Below are positions 6,192 through 6,718 of a stretch of DNA of 6,718 nucleotides, in pieces (position 1 is the first letter of the stretch; the number at the start of each line of letters is the position of its first letter). A model generated the notes under the pieces. It was not told the origin of the DNA. It saw only the letters and a program-made list of their open reading frames with translations, and made no database searches. Source of the DNA: Halonatronomonas sp964558325 (lineage in GTDB: Bacteria; Bacillota; Halanaerobiia; Halanaerobiales; Halarsenatibacteraceae). The DNA is taken from assembly GCA_964558325.1 (NCBI GenBank), contig CAZLCX010000077.1, positions 1-6,718 of the forward strand, given 5' to 3'. A program made the translations under genes and the position numbers.

Positions 6192-6718
6192 ATGGCAAAG
6201 TTATTTGGAGAGTTCGAAAAATTAAAAACTGATTTTACTGATTTAGCAGAATTAGTTGGTAACTGTATGACAGATTCTCTAGATGCTCTTTTTTTATATT
6301 TAGAAGAGGGAGAAACTGAAAAAGTAAAAGAACTTACTGAGTCTGTCCATGAGTATGAAAGTAAAGCTGATGAAAAAAGAAGAGAAATAATAACCAGTAT
6401 TTTGAATGGCAGATTAATGCCTAATACAAGAAGCGATATGCTAAATTTAATAGAATCCATTGATGATATAGCTGATTTCTCTGAGGATATAATTGACGAG
6501 ATTATATTTTTAAGATTAAAGTTCAAACATCTTGATATCAATAGAGGTAAAAAGATGCAGGAATTGCTGCTAGAACAATATGGGAAATTAACTAGAGGGT
6601 TAAAACTTTTATTTAGTGATATGAACCAGGCCCTGGTTTATGCCAGGCAACTAGAAGAAATTGAATCAAAACTTGATGATATAGAAGAAGTCATGATTAG
6701 AGAAGTTGGCCAGAATAC
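6192..6718 (+). CDS. DUF47/PhoU-like phosphate transport accessory protein (3' end outside window)
   Basis: The gene runs off the right edge after 175 codons; the family is usually about 205-220 residues, so most of it is present. The protein is all-helical in pattern and highly charged, with no signal peptide or membrane segment. Its hallmark stretch is YESKADEKRREI (55-66), with an ExxxD metal-binding motif (E56-D60) as in PhoU, followed by LMPNTRSD (75-82) and SIDDIADFSEDI (89-100). A second charged helix, EEIESKLDDIEE (155-166), is the counterpart in the second PhoU-like half. DUF47 proteins are usually encoded next to Pit low-affinity phosphate transporters and are thought to modulate them. 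GGAGG at 6179-6183 lies 8 bases before the ATG. It is downstream of the PHP gene and probably shares its Pho-box-like promoter. A pit gene just beyond the window is expected but unseen. Confidence 0.9.
   Translation, partial: MAKLFGEFEKLKTDFTDLAELVGNCMTDSLDALFLYLEEGETEKVKELTESVHEYESKADEKRREIITSILNGRLMPNTRSDMLNLIESIDDIADFSEDIIDEIIFLRLKFKHLDINRGKKMQELLLEQYGKLTRGLKLLFSDMNQALVYARQLEEIESKLDDIEEVMIREVGQN

Noticed and set aside
6173..6541. Minus-strand open frame of 122 codons
   Set aside because: It is antisense to the DUF47 gene, and its Ser/Ile/Phe-rich translation is typical of the reverse strand of an acidic, Lys-rich helical gene.
1..6718. CRISPR array, tRNA/rRNA genes, insertion sequences or attachment sites
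   Set aside because: No regularly spaced long repeats, tRNA-like cloverleaf, rRNA sequence, transposase or terminal inverted repeats were seen.

Overview
The window is AT-rich and gene-dense. All seven genes lie on the + strand, with strong GGAGG-type ribosome binding sites and short spacers. The substrate-binding protein is very acidic and carries a cleavable signal peptide with no lipobox cysteine. With the low G+C and Firmicute-style start sites, this suggests a low-G+C bacterium with an outer membrane and a halophilic lifestyle, most like the Halanaerobiales. That placement is inferred from sequence style, not from a marker gene.

Region 1 (about 20-3564) is a complete ABC importer operon of the phosphonate/phosphite type: phnD (binding protein), phnC (ATPase), then two different phnE permeases. 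A 14-bp hairpin lies between phnD and phnC. The first phnE appears to start at a TTG inside the end of phnC, giving a 53-nt overlap in the +1 frame. No C-P lyase or other phosphonate-degrading gene is visible, so the natural ligand is open.

Region 2 (3565-3751) is a non-coding gap of 187 bases with several inverted repeats, some of them mutually exclusive, and no clear U-tract terminator. Region 3 (3752-5188) encodes a soluble PAS-GGDEF-HD-GYP protein. It carries motifs both for making and for degrading cyclic di-GMP.

Region 4 (5189-6718) holds a promoter region with four TTAACA-like direct repeats at exact 11-bp spacing, ending 9 bp before a perfect TATAAT. This matches the layout of Bacillus-type PhoP (Pho box) promoters. 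It precedes a YcdX-type PHP metallophosphatase, followed by a DUF47/PhoU-like protein cut by the window end. DUF47 genes usually sit beside a Pit phosphate transporter, which may follow just outside the window.

Together the window reads as a phosphorus-acquisition neighbourhood: a P-compound importer, a probable phosphatase and a phosphate-transport accessory protein under a probable Pho promoter, with a cyclic di-GMP hybrid enzyme between them. The most useful new observation is the Pho-box-like array. No wholly new system is evident.
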